A stretch of 64,000 nt of DNA. It comes from Arthrobacter sp. U41 (GTDB taxonomy: Bacteria > Actinomycetota > Actinomycetes > Actinomycetales > Micrococcaceae). The notes beneath the pieces were generated by a model. The model searched no databases. It worked only from the letters and a program-made list of their open reading frames with translations, and was not told where the DNA came from. Of the stretch, positions 1 to 8,484 are shown piece by piece. The first letter of the stretch is position 1. Every line of letters begins with the position of its first letter. The DNA is taken from NCBI RefSeq assembly GCF_001750145.1, contig NZ_CP015732.1, forward strand, positions 1,860,001-1,924,000, read 5' to 3'. A program made the translations under genes and the position numbers.

Positions 1-1672
1 CGAGCTGGGCCTGCTGGAGCGCTCGCTCCGCAACCACCATGCCGCGCTCGCCGCCGACGGCGCCCTGGCCCGGGTCCGGCGCGCCATCGCCTCCTTCGGC
101 CTGCACCTGGCCACGCTCGACATCCGCGAACACGCCGACCACCACCACGACGCCGTCGGGCAGCTGATGGACCGCCTCGGCGGGCCAGGCGTCCGGTACG
201 GGGAACTCAGCCGTTCCGAGCGGCTCGAGGTGCTCGGTTCCGAGCTCGCCTCCCGCCGCCCGCTCTCCGGCCACCCGATCAAGCTCGACGGCGTCGCCGA
301 CGGCACCTACGACGTCTTCCGCGAGATCCGGCGGGCCCTGCGCACCTACGGCCCGGACGTCATCGAGACGTACATCATTTCGATGACCCGCGGCGCGGAC
401 GACGTCCTGGCCGCGGCGGTGCTGGCCCGCGAGGCGGGGCTGGTCAACCTCTTCGGCGAGACCCCCTATGCCAGGATCGGCTTCGCGCCGCTCCTGGAAA
501 CCGTGGAGGAGCTGCGGGCCTCGGCCGAAATCGTGGACCAGCTGCTCTCGGATGCCTCCTACCGCGAGCTGGTCCGGCTGCGCGGGGACGTGCAGGAAAT
601 CATGCTCGGCTATTCGGACTCCAACAAGGAGTCCGGCGTCATGACCAGCCAGTGGGAGATCCACAAAACCCAGCGCAAGCTCCGGGACATCGCGGCGAAG
701 CACGGGGTGCGGGTGCGCCTGTTCCACGGCCGCGGCGGCTCCGTGGGCCGCGGCGGCGGGCCGACCTACGATGCCATCATGGCGCAGCCGAACGGGGTGC
801 TGGAAGGCGAGATCAAGTTCACCGAACAGGGCGAGGTCATTTCGGACAAGTACTCGCTGCCGGAACTCGCCCGCGAGAACCTCGAACTCTCGCTCGCGGC
901 GGTCATGCAGGGCTCCGCGCTGCACCGCACCCCGCGCACCTCGGAGGACCAGCGCGAACGCTACGGCCACGTGATGGAGACCATTTCCGACGCCGCCTTC
1001 GCCCGGTACCGGACACTGATCGATGACCCGGACCTGCCGGCCTATTTCATGGCGTCCACCCCGGTGGAACAGCTGGGGTCCCTCAACATCGGCTCCCGGC
1101 CGTCCAAACGGCCCGATTCCGGCGCAGGGCTCGAAGGCCTGCGGGCGATCCCTTGGGTGTTTGGCTGGACGCAGTCGCGGCAGATCGTTCCCGGCTGGTT
1201 CGGTGTGGGCTCCGGGCTCAAGGCCGCCCGCGAAGCCGGCCACTCGGCCCAGCTGGTGGAGATGATGGACGGCTGGCATTTCTTCCGCTCGGTGCTCTCC
1301 AACGTGGAAATGACGCTGGCGAAGACGGACATGGACATCGCCGGCTACTACGTCTCCACCCTGGTCCCCGAGGAGCTGCACCACCTGTTCCGTGCCATCA
1401 GGGCCGAATACGAGCTGACCGTCACCGAGATCCAGCTCCTGACCGGCGAGGCACTGCTGCTCGACGCGCAGCCGACGTTGAAGCGCTCACTGGAGATCCG
1501 GGACCAGTACCTCGACCCGATCAGCTACCTCCAGGTGGAACTGCTGCGCCGCATCCGCTCCGAGTCCGCGGCCGGGGAGAGCATGCCCAATGCCGAGATC
1601 GACGAACGCCTCCAGCGTGCCATGCTCATCACGGTCAACGGCGTGGCGGCGGGCCTGCGCAACACGGGCTGA
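1..1672 (+). CDS. ppc: Phosphoenolpyruvate carboxylase, C-terminal part (5' end outside window)
   Basis: Carboxylates PEP to oxaloacetate, the anaplerotic reaction that refills the TCA cycle. The reading frame is open from the window edge (first full codon at base 2) to the TGA at 1672, so about 557 residues are present out of the roughly 900 usual for the family. Visible family features are the segment [10 protein letters not shown], the glycine-rich catalytic loop [14 protein letters not shown], the VFGWTQSR block, and a C-terminus ending in NTG, the normal end of bacterial PEPC. A Met codon at 167 lies inside the conserved protein and is not the start. The gene is followed by an unrelated small gene after about 40 bp. 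Confidence 0.97.
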   Translation, partial: ELGLLERSLRNHHAALAADGALARVRRAIASFGLHLATLDIREHADHHHDAVGQLMDRLGGPGVRYGELSRSERLEVLGSELASRRPLSGHPIKLDGVADGTYDVFREIRRALRTYGPDVIETYIISMTRGADDVLAAAVLAREAGLVNLFGETPYARIGFAPLLETVEELRASAEIVDQLLSDASYRELVRLRGDVQEIMLGYSDSNKESGVMTSQWEIHKTQRKLRDIAAKHGVRVRLFHGRGGSVGRGGGPTYDAIMAQPNGVLEGEIKFTEQGEVISDKYSLPELARENLELSLAAVMQGSALHRTPRTSEDQRERYGHVMETISDAAFARYRTLIDDPDLPAYFMASTPVEQLGSLNIGSRPSKRPDSGAGLEGLRAIPWVFGWTQSRQIVPGWFGVGSGLKAAREAGHSAQLVEMMDGWHFFRSVLSNVEMTLAKTDMDIAGYYVSTLVPEELHHLFRAIRAEYELTVTEIQLLTGEALLLDAQPTLKRSLEIRDQYLDPISYLQVELLRRIRSESAAGESMPNAEIDERLQRAMLITVNGVAAGLRNTG

Positions 1673-1715
1673 CCCCCGGAGGGGGCCCGGAGACCCGTCC
1701 CGATAGGGTGGTTGC

Positions 1716-2021
1716 ATGCCGTCGTTCCAGACCAGACTGAAGATCACCGGGCTCAAGCCGGGCAACCCGCCCGAGGCCGTGATGGCCGCGGCCGTCGAGG
1801 CGCTGGAGACCCGGCACCACGTCGAAGCGAACCAGCTCGACCTGGCCGGCGGGGTTCCGCAACTGAACCTGCGCTTCCTCGTCGAGCCGACCTCCTACAG
1901 CGGCGAGAACCGCCAGGCGCTGGAGTCGGCAGCAATGATGCGCGACGCCGTCGAACGCGTTGCGGTGACCGGCAGCCTGCTGGTGCTCCGCCGCAACCGC
2001 GGCCGCTGGGCGCCCGTGTAG
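1716..2021 (+). CDS. Small hypothetical protein (101 aa)
   Basis: I do not recognise a named family. The protein is soluble, without signal peptide or membrane segment, mixed alpha/beta in character, with a basic C-terminus (LRRNRGRW). It starts at ATG 1716, 44 bp after ppc on the same strand, and ends just before the convergent DedA gene. Codon use (GC-rich third positions) matches the neighbouring core genes, which supports real coding. There is no clear ribosome binding site, so the start is less certain than the frame. Confidence 0.65.
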   Translation: MPSFQTRLKITGLKPGNPPEAVMAAAVEALETRHHVEANQLDLAGGVPQLNLRFLVEPTSYSGENRQALESAAMMRDAVERVAVTGSLLVLRRNRGRWAPV

Positions 2022-2037
2022 CTGCCGGGGGCCCGGC

Positions 2038-2667
2038 TCAGAAGTCCAGTTCCTCCTCGGGCCCGTCCACGGCAGGGGAACGGCCTCGCCGCCGGGTGAC
2101 AATCACGCCCACGACGACGCCGATCACGACTCCGATTACGACGCCGATTACCGAGCTCATCCAGAAGGGCAGCCCGGTGGCAGCGCCCGTGACGTAGCCC
2201 AGACCGACGGACCAGACCGCCCAGAGGAGGCCGCCGAGTGCTGCGCAGAGGCTGAAACCGCGGGTGGAGACGTTGGCGATCCCGGCCGCCGCAGTCGTCG
2301 CCAGGCGTCCGCCGGGGATGAAGCGGATCCCGATGATCGCACCGTAGGTCGTTGACCGGCCCGCCTTCCCGATCGCTGTATGCACGGCCTGGTGGAACCA
2401 GCGGCCCCACCGCCAGCGGTCCAGGGCACGGCTCAGGCGCCTTTTGAAGAGCTGGAACACCAGGATGTCGCCGAGCCAGGACGCCGCCGTGGCGAGAAGG
2501 ACCACCAGGAAGGCGTTGGCGCGCCCGACGGCGGACATGGCGCCGCCGGTGATCACGACCACTTCGGACGGCAGGGGCGGAAAAATGGCGTCGCCCATGA
2601 CAACCGGGATGATCCAGAAATAGATCATGTCCCGCCAGCTGTCCGCGTTGCCGAAGTCCATGGGCAC
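2038..2667 (-). CDS. DedA-family membrane protein (VTT domain)
   Basis: Integral membrane protein of the DedA/SNARE-associated (VTT) family. Family members are implicated in membrane-lipid scrambling and envelope homeostasis; the substrate here is unknown. Recognisable marks are the N-terminal entry helix, the acidic PPLPSEVVVI segment (about residues 31-40, family E-(x)-P motif), and the GRFIPGG-like signature seen as IGIRFIPGGRLA in the second half. Four or five hydrophobic segments follow, the last very Val/Ile/Gly rich, with a cytoplasmic basic/acidic tail. Length 209 aa is normal for the family. It is convergent with the small gene to its left. Confidence 0.88.
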   Translation of the reverse strand: MPMDFGNADSWRDMIYFWIIPVVMGDAIFPPLPSEVVVITGGAMSAVGRANAFLVVLLATAASWLGDILVFQLFKRRLSRALDRWRWGRWFHQAVHTAIGKAGRSTTYGAIIGIRFIPGGRLATTAAAGIANVSTRGFSLCAALGGLLWAVWSVGLGYVTGAATGLPFWMSSVIGVVIGVVIGVVVGVIVTRRRGRSPAVDGPEEELDF

Positions 2668-2771
2668 AAGCTACCTCATTTCCGGCCGGAAACCCGTCCG
2701 TGACGGGGCGCTGGCCGGCGGGAAGCCCGTCACGGACGGGCACCGGCCTGCCCGGTTCCGGGACTCTCTGC

Positions 2772-3776
2772 CTAGCGGGCCTCGCTGAGTTCCAGCCCGC
2801 TGCGGTATTCCACCGGCACCCCGGTGATGGGGTCCACGAAGCGGATCCCGCGGGCGAGGAGCTGGAGCGGCTTCGAGTAATCGTCCGGCGCCTTGTCCAG
2901 CAGTTCGGGGTAGAAGGCGTCGTTGACGATCCCCAGCCCCAGCGAGGCCATGTGCACCCGGAGCTGGTGGGTCTTGCCCGAGTGCGGTTCCAGCCGATAC
3001 AGCGCCCGGCGCGGGGTGGCGCCGTCGGATCCGGTGTTGGCACCGGCGGGCGTTTCCGGTGCGGGAACGTCGACGCCGCGCGGTGTTGACTCGGGCCCAT
3101 CAAGGGTCCGCAGCCGCTCGATCCGGGTCTCGGCGTTGGGCTCGCCGTCGATCACCTCGGCGAGCAGGTAGCTGCGGGACTTGGTCATCCGGTTCCGGAC
3201 CACCGCGGGGAATTCGAGGGCGGGGTGCCCGGGCGCGGGCTCGGCCGCGGCCACACACTCGTATTCCTTCTGGACCTGGCGCTTCTCGAAGAGCACCTGG
3301 TACCTGCCCCGGGTCTCGGGATTTGTGGAGAGCAGCAGGATTCCGGCGGTCATGCGGTCCAGCCGGTGCATGGGAATGAGGTCCGGCAGGTCCAGCTGGT
3401 TCCGGAGCCGCACCAGCGCCGACTCCTGGATGTAGGTGCCGCCGGGGGTGGTGGGCAGGAAGTGCGGTTTGTCCACCACGAGGAGGTGCTCGTCCTGGTG
3501 CAGGATGTTCAGTTCCAACGGGATCCGGATTTCCGGCGGCAGCGTGCGGTAGTACCAGATGAAGGTGTGGTTCCGCAGCGGGGTGGCCCGGTCCAGCGGA
3601 ATGCCGGCCTCGCCCACGATCTCTCCGGCGTCAAAGCGGTCCTCGATACCCTGCGGGTCGATGTGGCCCCAGCGGTGCATCATATAGTCCATCGCGGTGT
3701 CCCACGGGCCCTCGTCCGGGAGGCGGAGGCGGGTCGCGTTGACTCCGTCGCGCACGGGGAGGGGGGATTGCATCAC
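2772..3776 (-). CDS. RluA-family pseudouridine synthase
   Basis: Predicted RNA uridine isomerase. Motif II with the catalytic Asp is clear as MHRLDRMTAGILL, followed by the downstream family blocks KEYE and the C-terminal SGKTHQLRVHMASLGLGI motif with the usual Arg. The N-terminal about 80 residues (aligned RFDAGEIVGEAG, LRNHTFIWYYR) resemble the S4-like lead-in of this subfamily. Length 334 aa. Two adjacent Met codons open the frame (MMQS). It could modify 23S rRNA or tRNA; the sequence alone does not tell which. Codon use is core-like. Confidence 0.9.
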   Translation of the reverse strand: MMQSPLPVRDGVNATRLRLPDEGPWDTAMDYMMHRWGHIDPQGIEDRFDAGEIVGEAGIPLDRATPLRNHTFIWYYRTLPPEIRIPLELNILHQDEHLLVVDKPHFLPTTPGGTYIQESALVRLRNQLDLPDLIPMHRLDRMTAGILLLSTNPETRGRYQVLFEKRQVQKEYECVAAAEPAPGHPALEFPAVVRNRMTKSRSYLLAEVIDGEPNAETRIERLRTLDGPESTPRGVDVPAPETPAGANTGSDGATPRRALYRLEPHSGKTHQLRVHMASLGLGIVNDAFYPELLDKAPDDYSKPLQLLARGIRFVDPITGVPVEYRSGLELSEAR

Positions 3777-3938
3777 CGGTCCATTCTACTTTGCCGGTCC
3801 CGCCGCGCTCTTCGCCCCGGCCGAGGGGGGGTGGCCGCGCCGCGTGGGTTGGTCCGGGGTAGCCGGAAACTTGCCGGCTCGCCGAAAGCTTCCTCGCGAT
3901 CCCGACGTCTTCCGGCGATCTCGGCGCAGGGGCTCCCA

Positions 3939-3986
3939 ACCGACGGTAAAAAAGTTCTTGACAAATAAAATCGTCGGTAGCGACAC
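3939..3986 (+). promoter_or_regulatory. Promoter with flanking dyad upstream of the ArsR-type gene
   Basis: A 7-bp perfect inverted repeat, ACCGACG at 3939-3945 and CGTCGGT at 3972-3978, brackets a consensus -35 hexamer TTGACA at 3958-3963. The -10 position falls near 3978-3986 (weak match). The ATG of the downstream regulator is at 3994 with no Shine-Dalgarno sequence, so the transcript is probably leaderless. The dyad placement over the promoter would suit autorepression by the encoded ArsR-type protein. Inference only. Confidence 0.45.
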
Positions 3987-3993
3987 TTAAAGC

Positions 3994-4645
<652 letters not shown>

Positions 4646-4653
<8 letters not shown>

Positions 4654-5338
4654 CAAGCGGAACTTCGAAATCACCGTGGACACGGAACTTCCCGCCACCC
4701 CGGAGCGCGTCTGGGAGGCGGTCACCAAGAACGAAGCCGGGTGGATGTTCCCCACGGACCAGTGGCCTGCCGTGCGGCCAGTGGAAGACTACCCCCGCCA
4801 CGTGGTGTCCCGGATGGAGGGGGCGGACGGCTGGTTCAACCAGCTGGAGCACGTGCTGGAGCCGCTCGACGGTGGACGCGCCCGGCTGCACTACGTCCAC
4901 AGCGGCATTTTCGCCGAGAACTGGGACCAGCAGTATGACGGCGCCAGCAAGCACACCGAGTTCTACCTGCACACCCTCGGCCAGTACCTGAAGTACTTCG
5001 ACGGCAAGCCGGTGGTCTTCACCGATGTCCAGGCTCCTCCCGCGTCGGCGACGCCCGACGGGTTCATCCGGCTCAAGAAGGCCATGGGCGTTGAGGGGGC
5101 AGCGCCGGGCAGCACCGTGGAGCTGGAGCTCGACGGCGTCGGGAGGCTCTCGGGCGAGGTGGACTTCGCCAACGAGAACTTCCTGGGCCTGCGCAGCGCG
5201 GATACGCTGTACCGGTTCTTCGGGCGCAATGCCTTCGGCGCCACGGTCGGCATGACGGTCCACGACTTCAGCGGCAGCGGGAACTCCGAAGCCACGGCGA
5301 AGGCTTGGGGCGGCTTCCTCGAGAAGGTTTACGCCTAG
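4646..5338 (+). CDS. SRPBCC (AHSA1-like) domain protein
   Basis: Soluble START/Bet v 1-like ligand-binding protein, 230 aa. The opening FEITVDTELPATPERVWEAV is the typical first strand and helix of the fold, followed by strands ending near HTLGQYLKYFDGKP (about residue 117). The C-terminal half is an additional domain ending GGFLEKVYA. A good ribosome binding site (AGGGAGCAGG, 4632-4641) precedes ATG 4646, and the start lies inside the end of the ArsR-type gene. The pair probably forms one operon controlled by the promoter near 3960. Function in the cell is unknown. Confidence 0.82.
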
Positions 5339-5360
5339 GAAGTCCTTCAGCGCTGTCTGG

Positions 5361-6875
5361 TCAGGCGATGGCCGCTGCGGGCGGGGCTCCGAGGCTGCGC
5401 CGCAACTGCGGGGAAGCCTCCAGCCTGTCCTGGGCAGACCGCAGCGCCGCCACCGCGGTTTCGAGCTGCTCCGGGGGCAGTGTGAACGGCACCCGGAGGT
5501 GGTGCTCGAAGGCGCCGCCGGTGCCGAACCGGGGCCCGGCTGCGAGCCGGATGCCGAAGTCCGGTGCCACCACGGCAAGTGCAGTGCTGATCGGCGCCGG
5601 AAGGCGGCACCACACGGACAGGCCGCCCGCGGGCCGTTCGACCTGCCAGCCCGGCAACCGTCCCGCAATAAGACCCAGCAGTGCGTCCCGGTTGTCCCGC
5701 AGGCCGGCCAGCCGCCCAGGGAGCGGCTCGGAAAGCGCGTTGACCAGGTGGGCCGCGGCAAGCTGTTCCACCACCGGACCGCCGAGATCCATGGTGGTGC
5801 GGGCGGCGGCGAAACGCTGGATGAGGGATTCCTCGGCCCGGATCCAGCCCGTCCGCAAACCGGCCCAGTGGGACTTGCTGAGGGAACCGATGGAGACGAT
5901 GGCGGGGCTGAAGGCGGCCATCGGCGCGGAGGCGACGCCGTCGAGGTTCAGCTCCCGCAGTGTCTCGTCAACGACGAGGACGGTGCCCGCAGCGGCGGCG
6001 GCGCGGACCAGCCGGCGCCGCTGGGAATCGGACATCAGCCTCCCGGTGGGATTGTGGAAGTCCGGGACCACGTAGGCCACTGCCGGCCGCTGCTGCGCCA
6101 GTGCGGCTTCGATTGCCTCCAGGTCCCAGCCCGGACGGGTCCCGGTTCGGGCGCCCGAGCGTGCGTCCGCGGGGGCTGCGGGCATGGCCACCGGCACCAG
6201 CCGGCAGCCCGCGGCCCGGATGGCGTCGATCGCGTTGGGGTAGCTGGGATGCTCCACGAGGACCTTGTCGGACCGGCCGGCCAGGGTGCGCAGCACGATG
6301 TTCAGGGCGTGCTGTGCGCCGGAGGTCACGAGGATCTGCTGCGCCGTTGTCGGCACTCCGGCCGCCGAATAGTGGCCCGCGACGGCCTGCCTCAGAGCGT
6401 TCACGCCCAGCGCGTCGTAGCCGAAGCCGGGCAGCAGCGCCGGCAGCTCGGTCAGGGCGGAGGCGAACGCCCGGTGCACCACCTCACCGCTTGCCGGCAG
6501 CGAGGCATAGGCAAGGTCGAGGATTCCGTCCGGAGCGGCCAGGCCCGGAGCCCCGCTGAGATCCGCCCCGGCATTGCCTCCCCGGCCGCCGCGCGGACTG
6601 GTCTGCGGGATCCGCGTCCGGCCGCGGCTGCCCTGGCCGCTGCTGAGGAAACCCTCGTCGCGCAGCAAGGAGTAGGCGGCGGTGACGGTCGTCCGGCTGA
6701 TGCCGAGCGTCGCGGCCAGCGCCCGTTCGCTGGGCAGTGCAACCTCCAGCGGCACGCGGCCGTCAAGGATCAGGAGGCGGACGACGTCGGCGAGCTCCCG
6801 GTAGGCGGGGGCGGCACCAAGGTTCCATTCGCCGAGCAGCCGGGCGAGCGAACTGGGATTCAGGGATCCGGACAT
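5361..6875 (-). CDS. MocR-type regulator: GntR winged helix fused to PLP aminotransferase fold (YczR-like)
   Basis: A 504-aa fusion. The N-terminal GntR domain (about residues 20-90) contains PSERALAATLGISRTTV, the recognition region. A linker of about 50 Gly/Arg-rich residues leads to a class I aminotransferase fold with the PLP-binding Lys in SLSKSHWAGLRTGW. MocR proteins generally use the aminotransferase domain as a PLP or amino-compound sensor. The gene is divergent from a YczE-like membrane protein, the partner seen for YczR in Firmicutes and Actinobacteria. Short repeats resembling operators lie in the intergenic gap, so it probably regulates itself and the neighbour. Confidence 0.9.
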   Translation of the reverse strand: MSGSLNPSSLARLLGEWNLGAAPAYRELADVVRLLILDGRVPLEVALPSERALAATLGISRTTVTAAYSLLRDEGFLSSGQGSRGRTRIPQTSPRGGRGGNAGADLSGAPGLAAPDGILDLAYASLPASGEVVHRAFASALTELPALLPGFGYDALGVNALRQAVAGHYSAAGVPTTAQQILVTSGAQHALNIVLRTLAGRSDKVLVEHPSYPNAIDAIRAAGCRLVPVAMPAAPADARSGARTGTRPGWDLEAIEAALAQQRPAVAYVVPDFHNPTGRLMSDSQRRRLVRAAAAAGTVLVVDETLRELNLDGVASAPMAAFSPAIVSIGSLSKSHWAGLRTGWIRAEESLIQRFAAARTTMDLGGPVVEQLAAAHLVNALSEPLPGRLAGLRDNRDALLGLIAGRLPGWQVERPAGGLSVWCRLPAPISTALAVVAPDFGIRLAAGPRFGTGGAFEHHLRVPFTLPPEQLETAVAALRSAQDRLEASPQLRRSLGAPPAAAIA

Positions 6876-6877
6876 GT

Positions 6878-6916
6878 GGCCAGTATTTCAAACTGGCTAT
6901 GGGATGCAAGGCCAGT
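6878..6916. promoter_or_regulatory. Putative MocR operator repeats
   Basis: GGCCAGT at 6878-6884 and ACTGGCT at 6892-6898 form a near-perfect dyad (arms 7 bp, 7-bp spacer). A further direct copy GGCCAGT lies at 6910-6916, 32 bp (three helical turns) from the first. All three sit between the divergent starts at 6875 and 6937. MocR-class regulators typically bind direct and inverted repeats in such positions. Confidence 0.6.
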
Positions 6917-6936
6917 TTTCCGGGAGGATGGGGGCC

Positions 6937-7569
6937 ATGATGACCCGCAGGCTCCTTCAGCTCCTTATCGGCCTCGCCATGTACGGCGTATCCCTGGCCA
7001 TGTTCATCCGCGCCGGACTCGGCCTGGACCCGTGGGACGTGTTCCACCAGGGACTCGCGGTCAAGACCGGGCTGAGCATCGGCACCGTTGTGGTGATCGT
7101 CAGTTTCCTGGTCCTGCTGCTGTGGATCCCGCTGCGGCAGTGGCCGGGCATCGGAACGCTCTGCAACGCCGTGCTGGTGGGCGTCTTCGCCGACGTCGGT
7201 CTGGCCCTGATCCCCGAGATCTCCCACCTCGGCGGGCAGGCCGGCATGCTTGTCGGGGCCATCCTGCTCAACGGAATCGCCTCCGCCTGCTATATCGGGG
7301 CCCGGCTGGGACCGGGTGCCCGGGACGGGCTGATGACCGGGCTGGCACGCCGCACGGGCTGGTCCGTCCGGACGTCCCGGACCGGCATTGAAATCGTGGT
7401 GCTGGGCGCGGGATGGCTGCTCGGCGGCTCCGTCGGCATCGGGACGGTGTTCTACGCCCTGGCGATCGGTCCGCTGGTGCAGCACCTGCTGCCGCGCTTC
7501 ACCGTTCCGGAGCCGAACAAGCCCGAACTCCCGGTGGCGGCAGCCGATCCGGTCGCCGCCGCACCCTGA
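6937..7569 (+). CDS. YczE/YyaS/YitT-type integral membrane protein
   Basis: About 210 aa, five hydrophobic segments starting with RLLQLLIGLAMYGVSLAMF and including ATGxG-like GLGLDPWDVFHQGLA, a hallmark of the YczE family, and RRTGWSVRTSRTGIEI later in the chain. The family role is poorly defined; it is often next to MocR regulators. ATG 6937 (followed by a second ATG at 6940) is preferred over an upstream Met because the GGGAGG ribosome site lies at 6922-6927 and the upstream part would overlap the operator. The Pro/Ala-rich C-terminal tail is cytoplasmic. Divergent from, and probably controlled by, the MocR-type regulator. Confidence 0.82.
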   Translation: MMTRRLLQLLIGLAMYGVSLAMFIRAGLGLDPWDVFHQGLAVKTGLSIGTVVVIVSFLVLLLWIPLRQWPGIGTLCNAVLVGVFADVGLALIPEISHLGGQAGMLVGAILLNGIASACYIGARLGPGARDGLMTGLARRTGWSVRTSRTGIEIVVLGAGWLLGGSVGIGTVFYALAIGPLVQHLLPRFTVPEPNKPELPVAAADPVAAAP

Positions 7570-7605
7570 ACCGCCGCACGCTCAGCCGGAGACCGCGCCG
7601 CGCCC

Positions 7606-8484
7606 TTAGCCGCCGCCTTCACCCTTAGCCGGGCCCGGCGGCTGGCACGTGGGGCAGTAGTAGATGTCCCGTTCTTCCGCACCGGTGGCCCGGGCGAGGA
7701 CTCCGCGCCGCACCGGCGTTCCGCACTTCAGGCACGGCTGGTGTTCGCGCCGGTAGACCCAGTAGCCGGGCAGCCCCGAGGTCCGGCCCACGGCCATGCC
7801 TCGCGGATTCAGGACGGTGGTCCGGCGCCCCGCCCCCAGGTTGGCCTCGAGCAGGACTTTGGCGTCGGTGATGATGGCCGCCACATCCGGCACGGCCGAG
7901 ACGGGCGCGGCCGGGTGCACTCCGGAGAGGAAACAGGCCTCGCAGCGGTAGATATTGCCGATCCCCGCGAGGTTGCGCTGGTCCAGCAGGGCGATGCCGA
8001 TCGGGACCTCCGGCGCGGCACGGATCCGCCGTTCCGCCTCGGCCAGGTCCCAGCCAGGGCCCAGCAGGTCCGGACCAAGGTAGCCGACGATGGAGTTTTC
8101 CTCCGAGGTGCGGACCACTTCGAGGATGCCGAGGGAGAACCCGACAGCGTCTGCCGCGGCGGTGCGCAGCACGCAGCGGGCGGTGAAGCCCGGCTTCCGC
8201 CAGCGGCCGCCCGGAGGGTAGACCTGCCAGGTGCCTTCCATCTTGAGGTGGGAATGGATCGTCAGCCGGTCCGGTTCAGCAGGGCTGCCGTCACCGGGCC
8301 GTGCCGGGCCCTCCAGCCGCATGAGCAGGTGTTTACCCCGCGGAACGACCTCGGTCACCGTCCAGCCGCCCAGATTGAGGGTGGCGAACCGCGGCACCCG
8401 GAAGTCGGAGAAGATGAGCTGCTGGCCGGCCAGTGCGGCATGCAGCTGGGCGGCCGCGCGGAAGACCGAATCGCCCTCAGGCAC
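7606..8484 (-). CDS. nei: Endonuclease VIII-like DNA glycosylase (Nei2/Fpg family)
   Basis: Base-excision repair glycosylase/AP lyase for oxidised bases. The N-terminus MPEGDS gives the catalytic Pro2 and Glu3; H2TH region at about residues 170-215 with RNLAGIGNIYRCEACF; C-terminal zinc finger with two Cys pairs in PCLKCG and YYCPTCQ. The MPEGDS (not MPELPE) start places it with endonuclease VIII rather than MutM. The start overlaps the last 8 bases of lhr, so both are likely co-translated. The lhr-nei arrangement is also known in mycobacteria. Length 292 aa is normal. Confidence 0.92.
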   Translation of the reverse strand: MPEGDSVFRAAAQLHAALAGQQLIFSDFRVPRFATLNLGGWTVTEVVPRGKHLLMRLEGPARPGDGSPAEPDRLTIHSHLKMEGTWQVYPPGGRWRKPGFTARCVLRTAAADAVGFSLGILEVVRTSEENSIVGYLGPDLLGPGWDLAEAERRIRAAPEVPIGIALLDQRNLAGIGNIYRCEACFLSGVHPAAPVSAVPDVAAIITDAKVLLEANLGAGRRTTVLNPRGMAVGRTSGLPGYWVYRREHQPCLKCGTPVRRGVLARATGAEERDIYYCPTCQPPGPAKGEGGG

